This document shows positions 35,319-43,932 of a stretch of DNA of 46,636 nt, one piece after another. Source of the DNA: JADJQU01 sp035490315 (GTDB lineage Bacteria; Planctomycetota; UBA1135; GCA-002686595); assembly GCA_035490315.1 (NCBI GenBank), contig DATHET010000052.1, positions 1-46,636 of the forward strand, written 5' to 3'. Made by a program: the position numbers and the translations under genes. The notes beneath the pieces were generated by a model. The model saw nothing but the letters and a program-made list of their open reading frames with translations, searched no databases and was not told the DNA's origin. Every line of letters begins with the position of its first letter. Position 1 is the stretch's first letter.

Positions 35319-37058
35319 ATGGCCCTCGCCTCACGCCGCATCAAGCAATTCGAGATCGACCCGCAGGAGCTGGAACGCCAGATCCAGTCGTCGATGGGAT
35401 TGCTCACCGACACCGCGCTCCTGCACACCGAGCTGACCACTTCGGTCCGCGACATCCGCCCCGGCTCCATCGTCCAGGCAACCGTCGACTCGGTCGACGA
35501 GCGCACCGGCATGGTTGTCATGGACATTGGCGGCAAGTCCGAGGGCTCGATCGCGCTCGCGGAATTCGGCGAGGTCCTGCCCAAGATGGGCGAGACCTAC
35601 GAGGTCTTCTACGACGGTCTCGACGAGCACGACACGGCTCAGATCTCCAAGCGCCGCGCCGATCGTCTGCGCGCCTGGGAGCGTGTCTCGACCAAGTACC
35701 ACGAGGGCGACGAAGTCCAGGGTGTCGTGCAGCGCAAGATCAAGGGCGGTCTGCTCGTCGACGTCGAAGGCGTCAACGTGTTCCTGCCCGCATCGCAGGT
35801 CAACCTGCGCCGCACCCACGACATCTCCGATTTCCTGGGCGAGCCGATCCGCGCGCGGATCATCAAGATCGACGCGGAGCGCATGAACATCGTGATCTCG
35901 CGCCGCAAGCTGCTCGAGGAAGAGCGCCAGAAGCAGAAGGAAATCCTGCTCTCGGACATCAAGGAAGGTCAGAACCGCGTCGGCACGGTCAAGAACATCG
36001 CCGACTTCGGCGTGTTCGTCGACCTCGGCGGAATCGACGGTCTGTTGCACATCACCGACATGACCTGGGGTCGCATCAACCACCCCAGCGAAATGGTCAC
36101 GATCGATCAGCAGATCGAGGTCCGCGTGCTGCGCGTCGACAGCGAGCGCGAGCGCATCGCTCTCGGACTCAAGCAGAAGCAGGCCTCGCCCTGGGAAGGC
36201 ATCGAAGCGCGCTACCCGGTCGGCTCCAAGCACGTCGGCGAAGTGGTCAACATCATGTCCTACGGCGCCTTCGTCAAACTCGAAGACGGCGTCGAGGGTC
36301 TGGTGCACATCTCCGAGATGTCCTGGACGCGCCGCGTCAACCACCCCTCGGAGCTGGTCAAGACCGGCGACAAGGCCGAGGTCGTGGTGCTCGAATACAA
36401 TAAGGAGAAGCAGGAAATCTCGCTCGGCATGAAGCAGGCCGAGACCAATCCCTGGGATCTCGTCGAGCAGCACTACCCGGTCGGCACGGTCATCGAAGGC
36501 ACGGTGCGCAATCTCACGTCCTACGGCGCCTTCATCGAGATCGAGGAAGGCATCGACGGCCTGTTGCACGTCACCGACATGTCGTGGACCAAGAAGATCA
36601 CGCACCCGTCGGAGATGGTGAAGAAGGGAGACAAGCTGCGCTGCGTGGTCCTGTCGGTCGACACCGCCAAGAAACGCATCGCGCTCGGCTTGAAGCAGCT
36701 GACACAGGATCCGTGGATGGACACCATCCCCGCGAACTACCACGTCGGCGACCTCTTGACCGGCTACGTGACGAAGATCACCAACTTCGGCGCCTTCGTG
36801 AAGCTCGAGGACGACCTCGAGGGCCTGCTGCACGTCTCCGAGCTCAGCGATCACAAGATCTCGAGCCCCGAGGAAATCGTGAAACCCGGCCAGAAGATCG
36901 AAGTGCGCGTGATCCGCGTCGATACCGACGAGCGCAAGATCGGATTGTCCTTCGTCCACGCCGACTTCGAGGAGAACAAGGCGATCCTGGCCGAGCACGA
37001 GCGCAAGAAGGCCGAGGAAGGCGAAGCTCCGCCGGTCGCGGCAGCGCCCGAGGCCTGA
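35319..37058 (+). CDS. rpsA: 30S ribosomal protein S1
   Basis: 579 residues with six S1 (OB-fold) repeats at about 46-113, 127-197, 216-286, 300-372, 386-458 and 472-545, the number found in proteobacterial S1. Repeats 3-6 carry the well-conserved GxFV...GLxH core. Repeats 1 and 2 are the divergent ribosome-binding type. The C-terminal 30 residues are charged and Ala/Pro-rich. AAGGA lies about 10 nt before ATG 35319. It promotes initiation by binding mRNA leaders, which fits the scarcity of strong Shine-Dalgarno sites in this window. Located 97 bp after cmk-plsC. Confidence 0.96.
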   Translation: MALASRRIKQFEIDPQELERQIQSSMGLLTDTALLHTELTTSVRDIRPGSIVQATVDSVDERTGMVVMDIGGKSEGSIALAEFGEVLPKMGETYEVFYDGLDEHDTAQISKRRADRLRAWERVSTKYHEGDEVQGVVQRKIKGGLLVDVEGVNVFLPASQVNLRRTHDISDFLGEPIRARIIKIDAERMNIVISRRKLLEEERQKQKEILLSDIKEGQNRVGTVKNIADFGVFVDLGGIDGLLHITDMTWGRINHPSEMVTIDQQIEVRVLRVDSERERIALGLKQKQASPWEGIEARYPVGSKHVGEVVNIMSYGAFVKLEDGVEGLVHISEMSWTRRVNHPSELVKTGDKAEVVVLEYNKEKQEISLGMKQAETNPWDLVEQHYPVGTVIEGTVRNLTSYGAFIEIEEGIDGLLHVTDMSWTKKITHPSEMVKKGDKLRCVVLSVDTAKKRIALGLKQLTQDPWMDTIPANYHVGDLLTGYVTKITNFGAFVKLEDDLEGLLHVSELSDHKISSPEEIVKPGQKIEVRVIRVDTDERKIGLSFVHADFEENKAILAEHERKKAEEGEAPPVAAAPEA

Positions 37059-37076
37059 GCCTCCAGGACTTGTGAA

Positions 37077-38105
37077 ATGATGCGGGCCCTCCTCGCGGGA
37101 CTGACGATCGCCATCGTCGTCGCGTGCGGCGGGCCCGCTTCGCATTCTTCGAGCGCGTCGAAGCTGAGCCCGCAGGAGCTGGCCCTCGACAAGGCGCAAT
37201 TCGAGCCGTTCGTCCCGGCCTTCCAGAGCCTGGAAGCGGCGCTGGCCGCGAAGGACGACGAGCTCGCGCTGCGCATCCTGACGCGCATCATGGCCCGCGA
37301 TCCCCAGGGCACGGCGCTCGAGCGTGCGCGCGCCTTCGAGCGCGTCCTCGAGGGCCGCGCCTGGGTCGCGTGCATCGAGCTGCGACTCCTGGCCCTGCGC
37401 GTGGGCGACAGCGACGAATGGGTCGTGCGCCTGGTCGCGAAGAATTCCAACGACACCGCCCTGACCCTGCAGGGCGGGCCGCCGACGCTGCGCACCTACC
37501 TGCTCGGCGTGAGCCCCAACGGCCTCGAGCAACGTTTCTCGCGCTCCACGCCCGTCGACAGCCTGGCGCACTGGAAACTGCCGCCGGGCATCGAGACCAG
37601 CGTCGAGGTCGGTCGCCTGGACATCCCTCCGGGTCAAGCCCTGGCCGTGCGCGCGCTGTTCTTCCTGGAGTTCCTGCCGGGCGAGATCCTGCGCGAGGGC
37701 GAGCTGCGTCCCGCGGCCAGCCTGCCCGTCGCGCGCACCGAAGCGGTGCGCCTCGCGAGCTTCCTGCCGACCGAGCCGGTGGAGCCCGAGGAGCTCGCGC
37801 GCTACGTGCGCGAGGAAATGATCCGCACGCCGCCGCTCCTCGAGCGCGCCGTGCGCATCCCGCTCGCCCAGCGCGCGCGCGCCCTCGATCTCTTGACGCC
37901 CGCGGCGCTGCAATTGCCCTCGGGCGAGCTGGAAAAGATCGCCGTGGCCCTGCGCTGGCTTTCGGGCGAAAGCCAGATCGGCGCCGATCCGCTCAGCTGG
38001 CGGCAGTGGCTCGACACGCGCTCCCGCACGCGCGAGCGCGCCGTGCGCGAAGGCCGCGACGCGAGCGCGCTGGATCTGCCCGACGATCCTTCGTACCGTC
38101 ACTGA
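37077..38105 (+). CDS. lipoprotein of unknown function
   Basis: 342 residues. Signal peptide MMRALLAGLTIAIVVACGG with lipobox Cys17. The next part is helical (PQELALDKAQFEPF, FQSLEAALAAKDDELALRIL), resembling one TPR-like hairpin. A beta-rich middle (RLVAKNSNDTALTL, LPPGIETSVEVGRLDIPPG) looks like an Ig-like or intracellular-protease-inhibitor-type fold, and the C-terminus is basic. No named family recognised. It sits 18 bp after rpsA and 19 bp before tyrS, so it is probably co-transcribed with them. Confidence 0.7.
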   Translation: MMRALLAGLTIAIVVACGGPASHSSSASKLSPQELALDKAQFEPFVPAFQSLEAALAAKDDELALRILTRIMARDPQGTALERARAFERVLEGRAWVACIELRLLALRVGDSDEWVVRLVAKNSNDTALTLQGGPPTLRTYLLGVSPNGLEQRFSRSTPVDSLAHWKLPPGIETSVEVGRLDIPPGQALAVRALFFLEFLPGEILREGELRPAASLPVARTEAVRLASFLPTEPVEPEELARYVREEMIRTPPLLERAVRIPLAQRARALDLLTPAALQLPSGELEKIAVALRWLSGESQIGADPLSWRQWLDTRSRTRERAVREGRDASALDLPDDPSYRH

Positions 38106-38124
38106 TCGCGCAAGTCGCGAGCGA

Positions 38125-39270
38125 ATGAACCCCACGTCGGTCGAGAGCTTCACGCGCAACGCAGTCGATCTGATCGAGCGCGAGGACCTGGGGCGGCGGC
38201 TCGCCAAGGGCCAGCCCCTGCGCGTCAAGTTCGGCATGGACCCGAGCTCGCCCGACCTGCACCTTGGCCACTGCGTGCAGCTGTTCAAGCTGCGCGCCCT
38301 GCAGCAGGCGGGTCACACGATCGTCTTGATCGTCGGCGATTCCACGGCGATGGTCGGCGATCCCTCGGGCCGCAACAAGCTCAGGCCGCAGCTCACGCGC
38401 GCGGAGGTCGAGATCAACCTCGCCACCTACGTCAGCCAGGTCGGCAAGGTGATCGACATGCGGCGCGCCGAGATCCACCGCAACTCGGAGTGGTTCGACG
38501 CGATGCGCTTCGAGGACGTCCTGCGCCTCGCTTCGCGCATGACCGTGGCGCGCATGCAGGAGCGCGACACTTTCCAGAAGCGCACGGCCGAGAACGAGCC
38601 GATCGGCATCCACGAATTCCTTTATCCGCTGATGCAGGGCTGGGATTCGGTGATGATCCGGGCCGACGTCGAGCTCGGGGGCACGGACCAGCTGTTCAAC
38701 CTGATCGTCGGCCGCCACCTGCAGGAGCAGATGAGCCAGCCCGCTCAGGTGGTGATGACCCTGCCGCTGATCACCGGCCTCGACGGGCGCAAGATGTCCA
38801 AGAGCTACGACAACTCGGTGCCCCTGACCGATTCGGCGCGCGAGATGTTCCACAAGATCAAGCGCGTCGAGGACCAGCAGGTCGCGACCTGGTTCGAGCT
38901 GTTGACCGAGGTCGAGCCCGCGGAGATCGCGCGCCTGTGCGCCGGCGACTGGCGCGACGCCAAGGACCGCCTGGCGAGCGAGATCACGCGCTTCTTCCAC
39001 GGTGAGAAGAGCCTGGAGACGGTGCGCGACGCTCCGGAGATTCCCTGGCCCGATCGCAAGCTCGAGTCGCTGCCCCTGGCCAATCTGCTCAAGGATCTCG
39101 GCCTCAGCGCGACCACCTCCGAGGCGCGCCGCGCCGTGCAACAGGGCGGAGTCACGATCGACGGCGTACCGGTTGCCGACGCTGTCCTGGTCGTGAAGCA
39201 GGCCAGCCTGCCGATCCTGCTGCAGCTTGGAAAACGGCGCGCCGCGCGCGTCGTCCCTCCGAAGCTTTGA
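38125..39270 (+). CDS. tyrS: tyrosyl-tRNA synthetase (HLGH/KMSKS type)
   Basis: 381 residues, class I aminoacyl-tRNA synthetase. HIGH motif as HLGH (in SSPDLHLGHCVQL), KMSKS at TGLDGRKMSKSYDNSV, tyrosine/tRNA-binding IHEFLYPLMQGWDS and GGTDQLFNL, and a C-terminal S4-type RNA-binding domain (ARRAVQQGGVTIDGVPV). The HLGH/KMSKS pair belongs to the TyrZ-like branch rather than E. coli TyrS, which has KFGKT. The S4 domain starts near residue 325. The stop abuts the stop of the convergent DUF1573 gene with no gap. Confidence 0.95.
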   Translation: MNPTSVESFTRNAVDLIEREDLGRRLAKGQPLRVKFGMDPSSPDLHLGHCVQLFKLRALQQAGHTIVLIVGDSTAMVGDPSGRNKLRPQLTRAEVEINLATYVSQVGKVIDMRRAEIHRNSEWFDAMRFEDVLRLASRMTVARMQERDTFQKRTAENEPIGIHEFLYPLMQGWDSVMIRADVELGGTDQLFNLIVGRHLQEQMSQPAQVVMTLPLITGLDGRKMSKSYDNSVPLTDSAREMFHKIKRVEDQQVATWFELLTEVEPAEIARLCAGDWRDAKDRLASEITRFFHGEKSLETVRDAPEIPWPDRKLESLPLANLLKDLGLSATTSEARRAVQQGGVTIDGVPVADAVLVVKQASLPILLQLGKRRAARVVPPKL

Positions 39271-40431
39271 TCAGGGCGCGGCCTTGCGCGAGTAGGGGAT
39301 GCGCACCTCGGGTGTCGCCGGATCGTCGAGCGAGACGATCACGAAGCCCGAGTAGCTCCCCTGGGCCTGAGGCACGGAGATGGCGCTCAGCGTCACGCTC
39401 CAGCGCTCGCTGCGGCCCTTGCTGTCGGGCTCGATCGCGGTCGCCACGGCGCGGAACGACTCGGCCATCGGCCCCTCGGCGCGCGCACCGGTCACGGTCA
39501 GGCGATTCCCACCGACCAGCGAGCGCAGGGTCACGCTGCCCACTTCCGCACCGGGCGCCAGTTGCTCGGAGATCTGGAACAAGAGCGGCTCGGCGATCAC
39601 GTTCTCGACGCCGATCGCCTGCACCTGGATCTCGAGCGGCCGGCCCTCGCCCTTTCCGTTCGGACCGGTGGTCGAGAGCACGACCGAGCGCATCTGGGTT
39701 CCACGCTCCAGCGGCGGGAACCAGCGCACGGTCAGCCTCCACATGTCGAACCCGAGCTCCTTCGGTGACTCGAAGACCACGTCCATGTTGTCCGGGTGCG
39801 AGAGCACGCCGGTCAGGAGCTCGCCCGTGTTGCCCCAGCGCGAGATCTCGGCCTTGCCCTGCGCGATCGCTCCGATCGCCACCTGACCGAGATTGATGTT
39901 CTGGGGAATGACCATGAAGGGCGCCTCGACGAGCGTGTGCACCTCCAAGGTCTTGAACGGCTCGACCTCGGAGTCGCTCTGGATCCGCACCGAGACGCGC
40001 TTGGCCGAGTTCTTCACCGGCACAGCCTTGGAATCGACGAGCAGCGCGACTTCGAGGATCGCGCCCTTGGGCACGACGAAGGGCGCATTGCCCCACAGGA
40101 GCGGGGCGTCGACGCGCTCGCCGCTCGCGTCGACGTAGGAGAGCTTGACCGAGGTGCACGAGCAACCGGCCTGGACGTTGGAAATCGAGAGCGCGCGGCC
40201 CTCGTCGTTCTGCATCTTCACCACGTGCTCGCGCCGGTCGCCGTAGGGCATGGTGCCGAGGTCGACGTCGTAGTCGCGCTCGGCATTCTGCGGGTTCTGG
40301 ATCACGAGGCCGCGGGGCTTCGAGCAGGCGCCGGCGCAACAGAAAAGCAGCGCCGCGAAGAGCAGCGTCCAGGTCCGGAACGAGGGCTTGGGCGTGGAGA
40401 GTGAGCTGGGCATGGAGTGCGCGGGCATCAT
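39271..40431 (-). CDS. DUF1573-domain lipoprotein
   Basis: 386 residues from ATG 40431 (ATG 40413 is equally possible). Hydrophobic signal then lipobox AGAC with Cys36. The following Ig-like module contains the DUF1573 signature AGCSCTSVKLSY (Cys90, Cys92). Further beta-sandwich domains run to the end (PFMVIPQNINLGQVAIG, GYSGF-like strands). DUF1573 proteins are frequent in Bacteroidetes and Planctomycetes and are envelope proteins of unknown function. It ends exactly where tyrS ends and is divergent from glyA. Confidence 0.8.
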   Translation of the reverse strand: MMPAHSMPSSLSTPKPSFRTWTLLFAALLFCCAGACSKPRGLVIQNPQNAERDYDVDLGTMPYGDRREHVVKMQNDEGRALSISNVQAGCSCTSVKLSYVDASGERVDAPLLWGNAPFVVPKGAILEVALLVDSKAVPVKNSAKRVSVRIQSDSEVEPFKTLEVHTLVEAPFMVIPQNINLGQVAIGAIAQGKAEISRWGNTGELLTGVLSHPDNMDVVFESPKELGFDMWRLTVRWFPPLERGTQMRSVVLSTTGPNGKGEGRPLEIQVQAIGVENVIAEPLLFQISEQLAPGAEVGSVTLRSLVGGNRLTVTGARAEGPMAESFRAVATAIEPDSKGRSERWSVTLSAISVPQAQGSYSGFVIVSLDDPATPEVRIPYSRKAAP

Positions 40432-40518
40432 GGGCGACGCCGGGATGATTTTTATCCGCGTCCGACAGGCTCGTCACCTGCGCTTGGAACTTCTGCCCCG
40501 AGCAGCGAGAATGGTTTC

Positions 40519-41838
40519 ATGAATCCTCCGACTCCGAGTGCAGGGCAAAGTTCTGGAACCGGCTCCGCGGGTGGCGCCAGCGCATCCTACGGGGCCCCCG
40601 GGGAGCTCCAGCGCACGGATCAGGAAATCTGGAAGGTGGTCGAGGCGGAGCGCGGGCGTCAGGAGCGCCAGCTCGAGCTGATCGCCAGCGAGAACAACAC
40701 CTCGCTGGAGGTGATCGCGGCCATGGGCACCGTGCTCACCAACAAGTACGCCGAGGGTTATCCGGGCAAGCGCTACTACGGCGGTTGCGAATACGTCGAC
40801 GTCGCCGAGAACCTGGCGCTCGAGCGCGCGCGCGCCCTGTTCCAGGCCGAGGCCGCGAACGTCCAGGCTCACTCGGGCACCCAGGCGAACATCGCGGCCT
40901 TGATGGCCCTCGCCGTTCCGGGCGGGAAGGTGCTCGCCATGTCGCTGGATCACGGCGGCCACTTGAGCCACGGCCACCCGAAGAATTTCTCGGGCGTCTT
41001 CTACGAGTTCCACAGCTACGGCGTCGAGCAGAAGGACGAGCGCATCGACATGCAGCGCGTGCGCGAGGCGGCCTTGGCTTCGCGGCCGTCCGTGATCATG
41101 GCCGGAGCTTCGGCCTACTCGCGCACTCTCGATTTCAAAGCCTTCCGCGCGATCGCCGACGAGGTCGGAGCCAAGCTCCTGGTCGATCAGGCCCACATCG
41201 CCGGCCTGGTTGCCGGCGGAGTCCATCCCAGCCCGGTTCCCTACGCCGACGTGGTGACCATGACCACGCACAAGACACTGCGCGGTCCGCGCGGCGGCTT
41301 GATCGTGTGCAAGGAGCCGTGGATCAAGGCGATCAACTCCGCGGTGTTCCCCGGCGGCCAGGGCGGACCGTTCATGCACGTGATCGCCGCCAAGGCCATC
41401 GCGCTGCGCGAAGCCCAGGCGCCGAGCTTCGCGCTCTACGCGCAGCGCGTCGTCGCCAATGCGAAGGTGCTGGCGGAGACATTGACCGAGCGCGGCCTGC
41501 GCATCGTCTCCGGCGGAACCGACAACCACCTGATGCTGGTCGACGTCACGCCGATGGGCCTGGTGGGCAAGGACGCCGAGACCGTGCTCCACGACGTCGA
41601 CCTGACCTGCAACAAGAACCTGATTCCCTACGACAAGAACCCGCCGTCCAAGGCCTCCGGCGTGCGCCTAGGAACCGCCGCGATCACCACGCGCGGCCTG
41701 GGCGTGGACCACATGCGCACCCTCGGCGGCTGGATCGCGGACGTTCTCGCCAACCCGACCGACGACTCGCTCAAAAACCGCGTCCGCGGCGAAGTCGCGG
41801 CACTCACCCGTGGTTATCCGATCTACGGTACCCGGTAA
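40519..41838 (+). CDS. glyA: serine hydroxymethyltransferase
   Basis: 439 residues. PLP enzyme converting serine and tetrahydrofolate to glycine and 5,10-methylene-THF. Shows QLELIASENNTS, NKYAEGYPGKRYYGGCEYVD, LSHGHPKNFSG, LVDQAHIAGLVAGGVHPSP and the PLP-lysine loop TMTTHKTLRGPRGG. ATG 40519 is the first plausible start; it leaves about 30 residues of Gly/Ser/Ala-rich N-terminal extension not usual in GlyA. Its last codons and TAA lie inside a perfect 74-bp palindrome (41826-41899). Confidence 0.96.
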   Translation: MNPPTPSAGQSSGTGSAGGASASYGAPGELQRTDQEIWKVVEAERGRQERQLELIASENNTSLEVIAAMGTVLTNKYAEGYPGKRYYGGCEYVDVAENLALERARALFQAEAANVQAHSGTQANIAALMALAVPGGKVLAMSLDHGGHLSHGHPKNFSGVFYEFHSYGVEQKDERIDMQRVREAALASRPSVIMAGASAYSRTLDFKAFRAIADEVGAKLLVDQAHIAGLVAGGVHPSPVPYADVVTMTTHKTLRGPRGGLIVCKEPWIKAINSAVFPGGQGGPFMHVIAAKAIALREAQAPSFALYAQRVVANAKVLAETLTERGLRIVSGGTDNHLMLVDVTPMGLVGKDAETVLHDVDLTCNKNLIPYDKNPPSKASGVRLGTAAITTRGLGVDHMRTLGGWIADVLANPTDDSLKNRVRGEVAALTRGYPIYGTR

Positions 41839-41899
41839 AACACCACCATTTTTTACACTCCGCGGAGTGTAAAAAATGGTGGTGTTTTACCGGGTACCG
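41826..41899. terminator. perfect 74-bp palindrome, probable bidirectional terminator between glyA and the convergent gene
   Basis: The 37 bases 41826-41862 are the exact reverse complement of 41863-41899, with no loop. The arm reads, from outside in: CGGTACCCGGTAAAA, then CACCACCATTTTTT, then ACACTCCG, the centre being CCG|CGG. On either strand the folded arm is preceded by AAAA and followed by TTTT, so an intrinsic terminator in both directions is plausible. It includes the glyA stop codon and ends 2 bp before the stop of the convergent 119-residue gene. It is much more A+T-rich than its surroundings. An assembly fold-back artefact is the main alternative. Confidence 0.65.
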
Positions 41900-41900
41900 C

Positions 41901-42260
41901 TCAAGCGCTCTTGTGGTATCCGAGGGCTTTGACGACCTCGAAGACTTCGCTCCAGTTCGGGAAGGGGCGGCGGCGCTGGCGCTTGTACTCGTCGATGGCG
42001 GTGATGAACTCCATGACTTCGCTGGAGAGCTCGGTCGGGGTCGCGAGCGCTGCCTTGACCTCCGCGGATTTCGAGCTCGGTGCGAGCTTGGATTCGTGGA
42101 CCGGCCGTGGCGCGGGCAAAGCGGGCGGCGTCTTCGTCGCACCCGTCGCGGCTTGCGACTTGGCGGATCGCGCCGGAGCAGGTTTTTTCGCGCCGGATTT
42201 CGGCGCAGCGGACGCGCTCGATTTGCGAGCAGGAGACTTCGGGGACGGCTTGGAGCTCAT
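41901..42260 (-). CDS. small basic Lys/Ala/Pro-rich protein with conserved C-terminal domain
   Basis: 119 residues. The first 70 are low-complexity and histone H1-like (Lys, Ala, Ser, Pro; for example SSASAAPKSGAKKPAPARS). The last 40 form a compact conserved-looking domain: VMEFITAIDEYKRQ, RRRPFPNWSEVFEVVKALGY. I have seen this RPFP.WSEV..V.K.LGY pattern in small planctomycete and verrucomicrobial proteins of unknown function. A nucleic-acid-binding role is suggested by the basic tail but is an inference. No clear RBS before ATG 42260. It lies 101 bp after mtnA on the same strand, and its stop is next to the 74-bp palindrome. Confidence 0.75.
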   Translation of the reverse strand: MSSKPSPKSPARKSSASAAPKSGAKKPAPARSAKSQAATGATKTPPALPAPRPVHESKLAPSSKSAEVKAALATPTELSSEVMEFITAIDEYKRQRRRPFPNWSEVFEVVKALGYHKSA

Positions 42261-42361
42261 GGTGGAATCGCGGAGGGTGAGTCGAGGGCAGGGACTCTGA
42301 GCCCATCGGATCGCGCGGGTTCCGCGCTTGAGGCGATCGCGTCCCGGGCCCCTGAATCACG

Positions 42362-43432
42362 TCAGACGCTACAGCCGCCGCGCCGCAGCGCTGCCACCAC
42401 GCTTTCCGTGTCCGGCCGCTCGATCAGGCCGATCTCGGTGACGATCGCGCTCACCAGGCGCGCCGGTGTCACGTCGAAGGCCGGGTTGTACACCGCGACG
42501 CCAGGCGGTGCGGTGCGCGGGCCGAAACCCTCGGTGATCTCGAGCGGATCGCGCTGCTCGATCGGGATCTCTGCACCGCTTTCGACCTCCGCATCGAAGC
42601 TCGACAAGGGCGCGCAGACGTAGAAGGGAATCCCGTGCTCCCTGGCGAGCACCGCGACCGAGTAGGTCCCGATCTTGTTGCACACGTCGCCGTTGCGCGC
42701 GATGCGATCGGCGCCGACGAACACCGCGTCGACGCGTCCTTCGTACATGACGCGGCCCGCCATGGAATCGGTGATCAAGGTCGCGGCGATCCCGGCCTGC
42801 ATCAATTCCCAGGTCGTCAAGCGCGCGCCCTGCAGGAGCGGCCGCGTCTCGTCGACGAACACGTGCAGCTGCTTGCCCTGATCCTTGGCGAGGAAGATTG
42901 GCGCCAGGGCCGTGCCGAAGTCGGAGCTGGCGAGTCCGCCGGCGTTGCAGTGCGTCAAGAGCGACTGTCCGTGACCGATCAAGGTCGCGCCCACCTCGCC
43001 GATGCGCCGGCAGATCGCGCGATCCTCCTCGAAGATCGCGTGAGCCTCCTCGAACAAGGCCTCGACGATCGAAGCACCCGAGGCACTGGCTGTGTGCTGC
43101 TTCGCGGCGCGCGCGACCATGCGCTGCAGCGACCACGACAAGTTGATCGCGGTGGGCCGCGCCTGGATCAAGGTCGCGGCGGCGGAGTCCGCGCGCCGGA
43201 ACACGGCCAGCGCGCTCTCTCCTGCTCCGTGCTGCACGCCGAGCAGGACTCCGTAAGCCGCCGCGACTCCGATCGCGGGTGCGCCGCGCACGGCGAGGCG
43301 GCTGATCGCCTCGAACATCTCGTCGACGCTCGAGAGCTCGATGTAACGCGTCTCCAGTGGCAAAAGCGTCTGGTCGAGGATGCGCACGCTTCCGGGACAT
43401 CCGCCCTGCCAGCGAATCGTCTCGAAGGACAT
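42362..43432 (-). CDS. mtnA: S-methyl-5-thioribose-1-phosphate isomerase
   Basis: 356 residues, normal MtnA length. Signature blocks: RLAVRGAPAIGVAAAYG, THCNAGGLAS with the catalytic Cys, VDETRPLLQGARLT, TDSMAG, and GADRIARNGDVCNKIGTY with the catalytic Asp, then IPFYVCAP. It converts MTR-1-P to MTRu-1-P in methionine salvage. The start is 2 bp after the purE stop, so purC-purE-mtnA look like one transcript, linking purine synthesis with salvage of a nucleoside-derived by-product. No other mtn genes are in view. Confidence 0.95.
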   Translation of the reverse strand: MSFETIRWQGGCPGSVRILDQTLLPLETRYIELSSVDEMFEAISRLAVRGAPAIGVAAAYGVLLGVQHGAGESALAVFRRADSAAATLIQARPTAINLSWSLQRMVARAAKQHTASASGASIVEALFEEAHAIFEEDRAICRRIGEVGATLIGHGQSLLTHCNAGGLASSDFGTALAPIFLAKDQGKQLHVFVDETRPLLQGARLTTWELMQAGIAATLITDSMAGRVMYEGRVDAVFVGADRIARNGDVCNKIGTYSVAVLAREHGIPFYVCAPLSSFDAEVESGAEIPIEQRDPLEITEGFGPRTAPPGVAVYNPAFDVTPARLVSAIVTEIGLIERPDTESVVAALRRGGCSV

Positions 43433-43434
43433 CT

Positions 43435-43932
43435 CTACGGTGCGAGCTTCGACTGCAGCGCGCGGTCCTTGGCCAGGACCTTTTCGGACTGTGTCGTGCG
43501 GTAGCGCGCGACGCGCTGAGCAAGCTCCGGATCGCCGAGCGCGAGAATCCGCGCCGCGAGGATCGCCGCGTTGACCGGTCCGCCGACTCCCACGCCCAGC
43601 GTCCCGACCGGAACGCCACCGGGCATCTGCACCGTCGACAGCAGGGAATCGAGCCCGCCCAGCGGCGGATTGTCGATCGGGATGCCGAGCACCGGCAGGT
43701 CCGTGTGCGCCGAGACCACGCCCGCGAGGTGGGCCGCTCCGCCCGCGGCGCAGATCAAGACGCCGATGCCGCGCCCGCGCGCTTCCTCGACGAAGCGCAC
43801 CACCGCCGCCGGCGTGCGGTGGGCGGAGAGCACGCGCGCCTCGCTCTCGATCCCGAGCTCGCGCAGCAGGGCGAGGCAGGGCTCGAGCCGCGGCAAGTCC
43901 GAGTCGGAGCCCATCAGCAGCGCGACTTTCAT
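43435..43932 (-). CDS. purE: N5-carboxyaminoimidazole ribonucleotide mutase
   Basis: 165 residues, standard class I PurE. Shows LLMGSDSDLP, LSAHRTPAAV with the catalytic His, CAAGGAAHLAGVVSAHT and LPVLGIPI, then GGLDSLLSTVQMPGGVPVGT. Catalyses N5-CAIR to CAIR in purine synthesis. The ATG shares one base with the purC stop (TGATG), so the two are translationally coupled. purK, its usual partner, is not in the window. Confidence 0.96.
   Translation of the reverse strand: MKVALLMGSDSDLPRLEPCLALLRELGIESEARVLSAHRTPAAVVRFVEEARGRGIGVLICAAGGAAHLAGVVSAHTDLPVLGIPIDNPPLGGLDSLLSTVQMPGGVPVGTLGVGVGGPVNAAILAARILALGDPELAQRVARYRTTQSEKVLAKDRALQSKLAP

Noticed and set aside
35331..38288. 985-codon minus-strand open frame opposite rpsA and the lipoprotein gene
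   Set aside because: It spans several well-identified plus-strand genes and has only Asp/His/Leu/Arg-rich shadow composition.
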